This document shows, in pieces, positions 8,826 through 16,708 of a DNA stretch of 64,000 nt. The DNA lies in the NCBI RefSeq assembly GCF_031127875.1, contig NZ_JARXIA010000007.1:186001-250000 (forward strand). The letters are read 5' to 3'. The position numbers were made by a program, and so were the translations under genes. The DNA is from Pelagicoccus sp. SDUM812005 (GTDB taxonomy: Bacteria; Verrucomicrobiota; Verrucomicrobiia; Opitutales; Opitutaceae). Below the pieces are notes generated by a model, which saw only the letters and a list, made by a program, of their open reading frames with translations, ran no database searches and had not been told where the DNA came from. Every line of letters starts with the position of its first letter. Within the stretch, counting starts at the first letter, position 1.

Positions 8826-9674
8826 ATGAAAGCGTCTAGTTCTATCCTTACGGTTCACCTCGCTGCGATTGTTGTAGCACAAGTAGCGGCTCTGGCCGTG
8901 CTTTGTTATTCAGAGTTGGCGGAATTTCGAACTTCGATCGAGGACGAGTTGGGCATTTCTAGGGATGCGCTTTGGATAATAGTGGGAGTCGCCATAGTGG
9001 TGTTTACGCTTCTTATCTTTCGAGACCTCAAGCGGAAGGTGATCAGTCCTATCGAGCAGATTGTGCAGGAAACGAAGCAAGGCGGATCTTCCTTTGCGTT
9101 CAAGAAAAGGAGCTATACTTCCGAGGAGGATTGCTTGAAGCATTACTTGGAAGGGCAGTCATTGCGCCACGCAGAGATGGAGCAGGAGGTGGTGCGGATG
9201 GAGGAGGAGGCCGCAAAGGCGCGATCGGTGGCCGAAGTTTCACCGGAAGAGTTTTGGGGCCTGCGCGAGGCCTTGTCGAAAGCCCGTTCGCGGATCGAGG
9301 AGTATCGAAAGGAGCTCGATTTGAGAGACAAGGAACTGGCCCGAGCCGACGACAGTTTAAAGGTTTCCGAATCCGAGCTTCGAAGGATATCGATCGAGCT
9401 CGAGGAGCTCAGGAAGCGCGAGCAGGCTCGGCTGGACGGCAGCCACGAAAGCCTGTCGATTCCGCGGTCGCGGCTGAATGAACTGCAGCGAAGCCTTTCG
9501 GAGATCTGCAAGGAGTCGCGGCACTTCAAGGGGGAGTGGGCGAATTCGACTCCTACGGCCGTGCGCGATGCCTTTAGCACGATTAGCGCTCGAGCGAGCG
9601 AGCAGTGGGATGCCCTGTCCGTGCACCTAGGAATCGCGGATTCCTCGGCCCCGTCGAAAGTAAAGGTGAGTTGA
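8826..9674 (+). CDS. Membrane-anchored coiled-coil protein, function unknown
   Basis: The 282-residue product has an N-terminal hydrophobic segment (about 8-30), a short acidic loop (about 31-50), a second transmembrane helix (IIVGVAIVVFTLLIF, about 51-67) and then DLKRKVISPIEQIVQETK, which resembles the junction of a HAMP-like segment. From about residue 105 to 205 it is almost entirely heptad-like charged helix rich in Glu, Arg and Leu. The last 70 residues are less regular. The topology is that of a receptor or scaffold input module without an output domain such as a kinase or methyl-acceptor region. It has no operon partners and ends about 75 bp before the tRNA fragment. I do not recognise the family. 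Confidence 0.6.
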   Translation: MKASSSILTVHLAAIVVAQVAALAVLCYSELAEFRTSIEDELGISRDALWIIVGVAIVVFTLLIFRDLKRKVISPIEQIVQETKQGGSSFAFKKRSYTSEEDCLKHYLEGQSLRHAEMEQEVVRMEEEAAKARSVAEVSPEEFWGLREALSKARSRIEEYRKELDLRDKELARADDSLKVSESELRRISIELEELRKREQARLDGSHESLSIPRSRLNELQRSLSEICKESRHFKGEWANSTPTAVRDAFSTISARASEQWDALSVHLGIADSSAPSKVKVS

Positions 9675-9749
9675 AGGCTCCGGGCTCGCAGGACGGGGGG
9701 GCTTTTTGCGCTCCAGTTCTCCTCTGGGGAGGTCTCGCAATTGAAGAAT

Positions 9750-9794
9750 TGGTAGGCCCGCTCGGACTCGAACCGAGGACCAATGGATTATGAG
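9750..9794 (-). other. 3' half of tRNA-Met(CAT): attachment-site remnant of an integrated element
   Basis: Read on the minus strand, 9794 to 9750 gives the anticodon loop CTCATAA, the 3' anticodon stem TCCAT, the variable loop, a full T arm (CTCGG TTCGAGT CCGAG), the acceptor 3' strand CGGGCCT, A and CCA. The expected 5' partners (an ATGGA anticodon strand, a D arm and a 5' AGGCCCG acceptor strand) are absent; the sequence next to the anticodon loop is unrelated. This is the usual core duplicated when a tyrosine recombinase integrates into the 3' end of a tRNA gene. The CCA side faces left, so the element lies to the right, where the integrase starts 83 bp away. Confidence 0.8.
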
Positions 9795-9877
9795 TTGGCC
9801 GATTCGTTACAAGTTCCGTCTCTAGATTTACAAGCCTTTCCAAGTGAAATGACTGTAAATCAAAAACTTAGGAGACG

Positions 9878-11281
9878 ATGGCCGCGAAGATCGAAATAAT
9901 CCAAAACAATCTTATTCAGGTTAATTTCGGAAATTCTAGTACAGAACTAGTACAGAATTTTTCGACGAAAGAGCCGAGAAAATCGGGAAAATCGAAGAAA
10001 CCGACAAGATCCGCCACTGCTGAATCCGCTAGGTCCAAGTCGACTTTGGCATACTGGAAGTCTGCTGTTCGGCAGCGAAAGTACCGGCACAAGGGAGAGC
10101 TGCGGAAGTGCGCCGACTACTCGGTCCGGATCGCCCACGACGGGGAGCAGCACGACATTCCCCTGAAGATCTCCGATCGAGACAAGGCTGCTTCCAAGGC
10201 GAAGTCGATTTGGGAGTCGGTGGTCGCTAACGGCTGGGACCGGACGTTGATGGGGCTTGGGGTCAAGTCCAAGGGGGACGCCTTGACCTTCGGAGACTAT
10301 TTGGGCGAGTTTCTGAAGATGCCGGGCGTGGCGTTGATGACGGCGGAAGAGTATAGGAAGAAGGTCATTACTCTTATTGCGGAGGTAGTGGGCATCAAGC
10401 GTTCGCCGTCCGTCAAGGCGCCTCGGAAGGAATTGAAGAAATGGCGGCGGAAAGTGGAGAAGGTTCGGATTTGTTCGCTTTCGGACAGGCAGTTTATGAA
10501 ATGGCGGGAATCGTGCCGCATGGCCTTGGAGAGAGGCGAGGTTTGCGGCCAGATAAAGCGCCGTCGATCCGCATCTACGATTAATGGGTTGATCAGAGCC
10601 TACAAAGCTGTGTTCCGGGCGGAGCAGTTGGAGAAGTTCGCTTATCTTGATCTTCCCGAAAAGATCCCCGGTACTACATTAAGGCTGCTTCGCGAGCCTT
10701 CGTACCGATACAAGGGAGGGATCGACGCTCAAGCTCTCTTGGACAAGGCGGACTCCGAGCTTCGGAAAGAAAATGTCGAGGCCTACAAGGTTCTTCTTCT
10801 GACGCTCGTCTGTGGTCTGAGAAGAACCGAGGCCGATTTGCTTCTTTGGAGCGCGGTCGATTTTTATCAAAACTGTATCCATGTTACGGCGACGGAGTAT
10901 TACGAGTTGAAGTCGAAGTCTTCCGAGGGCGTTACCTATTTCTCGGATGATGTATGCCGTTTCCTTCGGGACTGCTACGACAGGAGGACTGGAGAGTTCG
11001 TTTTGGAGTCGAAGCGTCCGCCTCTCAGGCACAAGGTGACCTACCAATATCACCGAGCGGAGAAGACTTACAGGGAGTTGATCGTCTGGCTAAGGTCAAA
11101 TGGAGTGAAGTCTCGGAGTCCGATCCACTCGCTTCGCAAGGAGTTTGGTAGTCTGATAAATCAGAGCTACGGTATTCACACTGCTTCATCTGCGTTGAGG
11201 CATAGCACCGTAACCGTTACAGAGAGCCACTACATTTGCACTAAAGTAAAGCCAGTCGCGGGTCTGGAAATCCAAAGGTAA
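9878..11281 (+). CDS. Tyrosine recombinase / integrase
   Basis: This 467-residue site-specific recombinase has a basic, Ser/Lys-rich N-terminus (about 1-60), a SAM-like core-binding region (about 130-260) and a C-terminal catalytic domain. The catalytic residues are visible: Arg in CGLRRTEADLL (316/317), His417 and Arg420 in PIHSLRKEF, His442 in ALRHSTVTV and the nucleophile Tyr452 in ESHYI. The frame is complete and seems functional. An AGGAG sits 5 nt before ATG 9878, one of the few clear ribosome sites in the window. Its position beside the tRNA-Met fragment identifies the target as the 3' end of that tRNA. It may be the mobility gene of the whole region to its right. Confidence 0.9.
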   Translation: MAAKIEIIQNNLIQVNFGNSSTELVQNFSTKEPRKSGKSKKPTRSATAESARSKSTLAYWKSAVRQRKYRHKGELRKCADYSVRIAHDGEQHDIPLKISDRDKAASKAKSIWESVVANGWDRTLMGLGVKSKGDALTFGDYLGEFLKMPGVALMTAEEYRKKVITLIAEVVGIKRSPSVKAPRKELKKWRRKVEKVRICSLSDRQFMKWRESCRMALERGEVCGQIKRRRSASTINGLIRAYKAVFRAEQLEKFAYLDLPEKIPGTTLRLLREPSYRYKGGIDAQALLDKADSELRKENVEAYKVLLLTLVCGLRRTEADLLLWSAVDFYQNCIHVTATEYYELKSKSSEGVTYFSDDVCRFLRDCYDRRTGEFVLESKRPPLRHKVTYQYHRAEKTYRELIVWLRSNGVKSRSPIHSLRKEFGSLINQSYGIHTASSALRHSTVTVTESHYICTKVKPVAGLEIQR

Positions 11282-11404
11282 TTTAGCTGATCAGGTTTGA
11301 GCGTAAAATTCCTCTCCTTCATTTTCGATGTCCTCAAACTCGTTCGTGGGATCGGGCCAAAGGGAAGAAACTTGCTCAGCAAAATGGCAAAGAGTAACTA
11401 ATCG

Positions 11405-11575
11405 TTGGATCCAACAATCGGAGGTACACTTGGCTATTTTGTATCAACCAGTGCGGTCATCTCGTCAAATAACGTCATCGTTGTGGATGAGTCGAGTGAT
11501 CTTCAGAGTCACATTCTACCCATTCTTGCGAGGCTCGAAAACGTATTGGTGGTTCCCGTTCGACCTTTTCGCTGA
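11405..11575 (+). pseudogene. Short remnant of a protein-coding gene, unknown family
   Basis: An open stretch of 56 codons, beginning at a TTG just after an in-frame TAA, encodes a clearly protein-like segment: a Gly-rich start (TIGGTLGYF), then SNNVIVVDESSDL, an amphipathic helix (HILPILARLENV) and a beta strand (VLVVPVRPF) before TGA. There is no good start codon, no ribosome site and no recognisable partner upstream. It looks like the C-terminal end of a larger protein left behind in the integration zone, although a tiny intact gene cannot be excluded. The rest of 11282-11766 shows nothing else recognisable. Confidence 0.35.
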
Positions 11576-11766
11576 AGTACAGACTCCATGAAGTAGGAAC
11601 AACGAAGAGTGAGTTCTGGAGCTGGCCGCATGGGGTGAGGGCGGTAGTAGAGTTTTTCGCTCGGCAAGTCGTCCCTGTCTTACGTTTCGTAAGTGGCTCG
11701 AGAACAAGGTTTTGTTTGGCGGAGTGAGGGAGTCAAGGGGGTGTTTGCCAAAGGAAAATGGAGGGG

Positions 11767-11779
11767 CTTGACAGTCAGT
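11767..11779 (+). promoter_or_regulatory. CTGAC-W-GTCAG palindrome, copy 1 (before the sulfatase/GH78 operon)
   Basis: CTTGACAGTCAGT matches 11 of 13 positions of the consensus CCTGACWGTCAGG and contains the full inner palindrome TGACAGTCA. The centre lies 239 bp before the first sulfatase start. No TATAAT-like hexamer is found at 42-45 bp; TAGGTT at 11827 lies 54 bp away, one helical turn further. A separate AT-rich block near 11908-11922 could be another promoter. Confidence 0.6.
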
Positions 11780-12011
11780 GTGAAGCTGCGGTGACAACGC
11801 CTGGTTGTTTTGGATGCTTGAGCGTCTAGGTTCCGCTCTGGTTTGGCGTTTCTTGTGGCGGGGTTCCCTCGCTTTGGCAAGCGCGGCTCCGATTGAAGGC
11901 CTTATGTATTCACTATTATATTACCAAAGTTCGAAGCTAGAAACATGCGCCGATTACGATTCTTGATGAATGATTCGGGGCTTCGTTTCTAGCGACCCTT
12001 TTCCAAAATCC

Positions 12012-13751
12012 ATGAAATATCTTTTGTTAGCGTTTGTTTCGATTGTGGGATGCTCACTCTTTGCCTCTGCAGAGAAGAGGCCTAATGTTGTCCTCATTTT
12101 AGCAGACGACCTCGGCTACACGGACATTGGGGCGTTCGCCGAGCGTGCTACTGGTGTGCCGGTAGCTCAGCAGTTTTTCGAAACGCCGAATCTTGATTCG
12201 CTCGCTCAGAGCGGGGTCTCCTTTTCCCAAGCCTACGCTTGCCCGCTTTGCGCGCCGACGCGTGCAAGTGTCTTAACGGGGAAGTACGCCAGCAAGTTGG
12301 GATTCACCACGGCGACGCCTCCCTCGGTGCGGAGTTGGTACAACTCCGGAAAAGTTCCGCCAAGTGGATACATGGCGCAGGACGCAATCTATTGGGGAGA
12401 TCCGATTAAAGAGGAACAGGCTTTGTGGAATGGAGGTACTTTGCTGGCTTTGCCTTCGGGGCAAGTTACAGATCGCGGACGTGATGAGAAGACCTTGGCG
12501 GAAGTGCTCAACGAGCAGGGGTATCGATCCGCCTTTGTTGGCAAATGGCATCTTGGCGGACATGGGTCGAAGGGCTATGAGCCTCACGATCAAGGTTTCG
12601 AGGAGTTGGCTTATTACGATGCGGGAGGCTCTCCCTACTTTGGTTGGCGGAAGGAGTGGGCTTCGAACAAGCCGCATCATAGCGAAATGCCCCAGGAACA
12701 ACTTTTTGGATCCAAGTTGGGCAGTGACACGGGCCAGCGTTACCTTACGGATGAGCTAACCGCGCAAGCTACCTCGTTTATCCGCACTCATGTTGAGTCG
12801 AGGAGAGATGATCCCTTCTTTTTGTACTTTTGCCACTTTTCCCTGCACGCACCGCTTCAGGCGAAGGCGGAGGACGTCGATTACTTCGAAGCGAAGGGGA
12901 GCCGTGGGTGGAATGGTCACGACAATGCGACTTATGCCGCTATGGTTCGCAGCCTCGATGAATCGGTAGGAGCACTGTTGGATACGCTCCGCGAGACGAA
13001 TCAATTGGATAACACATTGATTGTTTTTATGAGCGACAATGGCGGCGTTTCTTGGCCGCTCAACCAGTCCACCCGCTCCGACGACACGCGACCGACGAGC
13101 AACGCTCCGCTGAAAGGCGGGAAAGCAATGGTTTACGAAGGAGGCATCCGCGTTCCGCTCTTCTTTTACTGGAAGGGTAAGATCGATCGTTCCGCATGGA
13201 TTGACCGCCCTGTTGATTGTAATGATATTTTCCCTACTGTTTTGGAGATGTCAGGGGTCGATGTTGAACCTCATTATCAAGAGATCGATGGGAGAAGCCT
13301 CGCTGGCGTGATCGAAGGGGGCGTGGCACAGAGCGAGGGGTATGACCGCGAGACGTTTTACTGGCACTACCCGTTCAACGTGATCGTCCACAACCCTGTG
13401 GACGACATGCCCCTCACGCCGCATTCGGCGATTCGAAAGGGAGATTACAAGTTGATCTTCGACTGGTCCGGACGCCTGTGGCTCTACGATATTGAAAGAG
13501 ACCTTTCCGAATCGAACAACTTGGTTGACGCCAAGCCTCAGCTCGCCCGCGAGCTGTTTGTGGAGTTGAATGAATGGTTGGCTCAAAACGTGGAAGAAAA
13601 GTATTATCCGACTTTGAACCCGTCCTATGATGCTGACAATGACACCCGCGATTATCCGTTTGTCGATTTGCGGGCGTCGATCTTAGGACGAGATTTCGCG
13701 ATCCGCCCTAAGCCCCCTGAAAGCAAGAGCCACTTGGTAAAGGCTGATTGA
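12012..13751 (+). CDS. S1-family (formylglycine) sulfatase, secreted
   Basis: The product is 579 residues with a signal peptide cleaved near SLFASA-EKRP, which sets the start at 12012 rather than at the upstream in-frame ATG 11970. The sulfatase core begins PNVVLILADDLGYTD (metal-binding Asp pair). The active-site motif is CAPTR with Cys80 converted to formylglycine, followed by GKWHLGG (Lys/His) and the late metal-binding VFMSDNGG motif. The sequence is a typical arylsulfatase A-like S1 enzyme acting on sugar sulfate esters. It is the first gene of a five-gene operon (four sulfatases and a GH78) with 12-76 nt spacings. The presumed target is a rhamnose or uronate sulfate of a marine polysaccharide; the exact S1 subfamily was not assigned. 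Confidence 0.92.
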   Translation: MKYLLLAFVSIVGCSLFASAEKRPNVVLILADDLGYTDIGAFAERATGVPVAQQFFETPNLDSLAQSGVSFSQAYACPLCAPTRASVLTGKYASKLGFTTATPPSVRSWYNSGKVPPSGYMAQDAIYWGDPIKEEQALWNGGTLLALPSGQVTDRGRDEKTLAEVLNEQGYRSAFVGKWHLGGHGSKGYEPHDQGFEELAYYDAGGSPYFGWRKEWASNKPHHSEMPQEQLFGSKLGSDTGQRYLTDELTAQATSFIRTHVESRRDDPFFLYFCHFSLHAPLQAKAEDVDYFEAKGSRGWNGHDNATYAAMVRSLDESVGALLDTLRETNQLDNTLIVFMSDNGGVSWPLNQSTRSDDTRPTSNAPLKGGKAMVYEGGIRVPLFFYWKGKIDRSAWIDRPVDCNDIFPTVLEMSGVDVEPHYQEIDGRSLAGVIEGGVAQSEGYDRETFYWHYPFNVIVHNPVDDMPLTPHSAIRKGDYKLIFDWSGRLWLYDIERDLSESNNLVDAKPQLARELFVELNEWLAQNVEEKYYPTLNPSYDADNDTRDYPFVDLRASILGRDFAIRPKPPESKSHLVKAD

Positions 13752-13826
13752 GCTATGTTTCCTCGGCTGATGCGAATCACTGCTTGTTCGAGAATGCTCG
13801 GGATGGGCCATTTAATGCGTTGTTCA

Positions 13827-15272
13827 ATGCGTTCGAAGTCGCTGGCTGTTCTCGTGGCCGGGTGTCTGGCAGCGTCTGCGAGCGGCGATCAGAAGCCGAA
13901 CGTGCTGTTTATTGCTGTCGACGACTTGAACGACTGGGTGGGCACGCTGGGCGGGCATCCTCAAGCGCAGACCCCTCATATCGACCGCTTGGCCAGCAAG
14001 GGAACTTTGTTTGAGAACGCGCACTGCCAGTCCCCGGTTTGCCAATCGTCGCGGTCCAGCCTGATGACCTCCCGGTTCCCTCATCGGACAGGTATCTACT
14101 TTTTGAATCCGGACATCGACGGTTCTCCTGCATTGGAGGGTGTCGTTACCTTGCCCGAGCGCTTTGCCAGTGAAGGCTACGAGGTCTTGGCTGGGGGAAA
14201 GCTGTTTCACAACCGGGACAATCGTCGAATATTCGAAACGATTGGCACCTATCTCGATGAAAACGGGGGCTTCGGCCCATTTCCGGAGGAAAAGATTAGC
14301 GACCCATTCAGCATGAAGCTATGGGATTGGGGAGCTTTTCCCGCAAATGGGGAGGACATGACCGACGATAGGCTTGCTCGCTGGGCAGTCGACGAATTGC
14401 AGCGCGAGAGGGAGGATCCCTTTTTTCTAGCGGTTGGTTTCTATCGTCCCCACGTGCCGATGTATGCTCCGCAGAAGTGGTTTGACCTGTTCCCAAGCGA
14501 GGAAGTCTTATTGCCGCAGGTTGTGGCCGATGATCGGTCGGACCTTTCTGAATACGCGAAGAACCTGACAACCTTGAAACATATCGCCCCGACGCATCAA
14601 TGGATGGAGGACAATGGCGAATGGCAGCACGCGGTGCAGGCCTATTTGGCATCGATCGCTTACGTGGATGATTGCGTGGGACGGGTCCTAGGCGCCTTGG
14701 AGGCCAGCGAACATTACGAGAACACCATCATCGTGCTCTTTGGAGATCATGGATTTCATCTAGGCGAAAAGGAACGCTGGGCGAAGCGCACTTTATGGGA
14801 GGACGGCCTGCGGGTTCCGTTGATTGTATCGACTCCTCAATCCCGAAAGGCGGCCCGTGCGAATCAACCGGTAGGGCTGATAGATATCTACCCGACGCTG
14901 CTGGACCTATGCGGTTTCGACTCGGACGATTCCCTCGATGGGGATTCGCTGGTTCCGATTCTCGCTGATTCGAGAGCCCTGTGGGACAGGCCTATTTTGT
15001 CCACCTACGGTCCGGGTAATCATAGCGTTCGGTCCGAGAGGTATCGATATATCAGATACAAGGACGGATCTGAAGAGCTCTACGACCACTATGACGATCC
15101 GCACGAGTGGCGAAATCTAGCTGGGAATTCTGCATTTAAGAACACAAAGGAAGACCTCGCTAAGTGGATCCCGCCTGCTTCATCCGAACATGAGATATTG
15201 GGCGAAGGTTCCACCGGGCACGCCGCTTATGAGGCGGCATTAGCAGCCTTGGAGCTGCGGCGAGCGAATTAA
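13827..15272 (+). CDS. S1 sulfatase, iduronate-2-sulfatase/choline-sulfatase-like (S1_7 type)
   Basis: The enzyme has 481 residues. The start is taken at the ATG that opens the signal peptide (MRSKSLAVLVAGCLAASASG); in-frame ATGs at 13755 and 13815 are possible but give an unusual N-terminus. The core starts PNVLFIAVDDLNDW, the hallmark of the iduronate-2-sulfatase-like branch, and LGGHP follows. The catalytic motif is CQSSR (Cys72), with Ser in place of the usual Pro. GKLFH, DPFFLAVGFYRPHVP and GDHGFHLGE supply the substrate and metal ligands. Members of this branch remove 2-O-sulfate from uronates or 3-O-sulfate from rhamnose in ulvan-type loci. It is second in the operon. Confidence 0.9.
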   Translation: MRSKSLAVLVAGCLAASASGDQKPNVLFIAVDDLNDWVGTLGGHPQAQTPHIDRLASKGTLFENAHCQSPVCQSSRSSLMTSRFPHRTGIYFLNPDIDGSPALEGVVTLPERFASEGYEVLAGGKLFHNRDNRRIFETIGTYLDENGGFGPFPEEKISDPFSMKLWDWGAFPANGEDMTDDRLARWAVDELQREREDPFFLAVGFYRPHVPMYAPQKWFDLFPSEEVLLPQVVADDRSDLSEYAKNLTTLKHIAPTHQWMEDNGEWQHAVQAYLASIAYVDDCVGRVLGALEASEHYENTIIVLFGDHGFHLGEKERWAKRTLWEDGLRVPLIVSTPQSRKAARANQPVGLIDIYPTLLDLCGFDSDDSLDGDSLVPILADSRALWDRPILSTYGPGNHSVRSERYRYIRYKDGSEELYDHYDDPHEWRNLAGNSAFKNTKEDLAKWIPPASSEHEILGEGSTGHAAYEAALAALELRRAN

Positions 15273-15298
15273 TAGTTACTATCCCATCAAATGTTACT

Positions 15299-16687
15299 AT
15301 GAACATTAGCCTACCATCCCTAGCGAAGCCTTGTCTCGCTCTTGCCATTGGCGTTTCGGCAGCCATATCTGCGTTTGCTGAAAAGCCGAATATCGTAATG
15401 ATTTTGTCAGACGACCAAACGTGGACGGATTACGGATTCATGGGACACGAGCATATTCGTACCCCGAATCTCGACCGGTTAGCCGAGTCGGGGGTTGTAT
15501 ACCGGCGAGCTTATGTACCGACCCCATTGTGTCGTCCCTCCCTGATGACTTTGGCGACAGGGCACTACTCCAAAGATCACAAGATAACGGGAAATGACCC
15601 GTCGCCGAAACTGGCGGCGGTGAGGAGTCCGGAGCACATAGAACTAAGCCGCCAGATGCTGGAGAATATCGACAGGTTGGATACGTTGCCGAAAATCCTG
15701 TCGCGAAATGGCTACCTAACGCACCAAAGTGGAAAATGGTGGGAAGGCAGCTACCAGCGAGGCGGCTTCACTCATGGGATGACTGGAGGCGATACAGGAG
15801 GTCTTTTGCGGCACGGGGACAAGGGCCTGGAAATTGGCCGAGAGGGGATGGAGCCGATTTTTGATTTTATCGAACGCGCGGAAAGCGACAATAAGCCATT
15901 CTATATCTGGTATGCTCCTTTCCTGCCGCATACTCCGCACAACCCGCCAGAGCGGATACTGAAGCGCTACGAGACCCTCGGTCTCGATCCGGCTTTGGCC
16001 AAGTACTATGCCATGTGCGAATGGTTCGACGAGACTTGCGGCGAGCTGATCGATCATTTGGAGGAGAGGGGGCTGCGTGATAACACCCTGATCTATTATG
16101 TGTGTGACAATGGTTGGATACAGAAGACCGAAGATACGGTTGTCCCTGAAGGTTGGTTTACCCAGTTTGCTCCGAAGTCGAAGCAAAGCGTTTACGACGG
16201 AGGCGCCCGGCAGCCGATTATCCTGTCTTGGCCGAACCAATTGAAGCCTGGCGTTCGCGATGAGCTCGTGAGCAGTATCGATCTTTTCCCTACCGTTTTG
16301 AGTGCTGCGGGCGTGGAAACACCCGATGGGCTTCCTGGCATAGACCTTTTGCCGAATGCTAGGGAAGCGAAGCGAATCGGTCGGGATATCATCTTCGGTG
16401 ATTCTTATGCCCATGATATCGTGGATTTGGATAATCCTGAGGCTTCATTGATGTATCTCTGGTGTATCCGCGATCGGTGGAAGCTGATTCTAAGTTACGA
16501 CGGTGAAGTTAACCGCTATGCCGTGGTGCACCCGAGGGATGAGGCGATCCAATTGTTCGATATCCTTGCAGATCCTTTTGAGGAGGAGAATCTGGCGAAG
16601 CGTCATCCAGAGGTCGTTTCCGAGCTGAAGGATGAAATCGAGAACTGGTATCCATTGACGCAGCGAAAGCTCGTTTCTCGCAACTAG
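15299..16687 (+). CDS. S1-like sulfatase with a non-canonical CRPSL active-site motif
   Basis: This 462-residue secreted protein has a signal peptide ending SAAISAFA. It begins PNIVMILSDDQTWTDYGFMG and carries the expected downstream elements: HQSGKWWEGSY, PFYIWYAPFLPHTPHN and YYVCDNGW. The nucleophile motif reads LCRPSL (Cys78 to Leu82): the Arg that normally follows two residues after Pro is replaced by Leu. That Arg helps bind the formylglycine hydrate and is part of the maturation signal. Similar CRPSL motifs occur in planctomycete and verrucomicrobial sulfatase-like proteins, from memory. It is therefore either a distinct active subclass or a desulfation-deficient relative. It starts 26 nt after the previous stop and ends 21 nt before the GH78 gene. 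Confidence 0.85.
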   Translation: MNISLPSLAKPCLALAIGVSAAISAFAEKPNIVMILSDDQTWTDYGFMGHEHIRTPNLDRLAESGVVYRRAYVPTPLCRPSLMTLATGHYSKDHKITGNDPSPKLAAVRSPEHIELSRQMLENIDRLDTLPKILSRNGYLTHQSGKWWEGSYQRGGFTHGMTGGDTGGLLRHGDKGLEIGREGMEPIFDFIERAESDNKPFYIWYAPFLPHTPHNPPERILKRYETLGLDPALAKYYAMCEWFDETCGELIDHLEERGLRDNTLIYYVCDNGWIQKTEDTVVPEGWFTQFAPKSKQSVYDGGARQPIILSWPNQLKPGVRDELVSSIDLFPTVLSAAGVETPDGLPGIDLLPNAREAKRIGRDIIFGDSYAHDIVDLDNPEASLMYLWCIRDRWKLILSYDGEVNRYAVVHPRDEAIQLFDILADPFEEENLAKRHPEVVSELKDEIENWYPLTQRKLVSRN

Positions 16688-16708
16688 TGTTTCAATCTCC
16701 ACGAAATT

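Noticed and set aside
9750-9830. A complete tRNA gene on the minus strand
   Set aside because: Only the anticodon loop, T arm and 3' acceptor strand are present; the 5' acceptor strand, D arm and 5' anticodon strand do not match, so it is a fragment.
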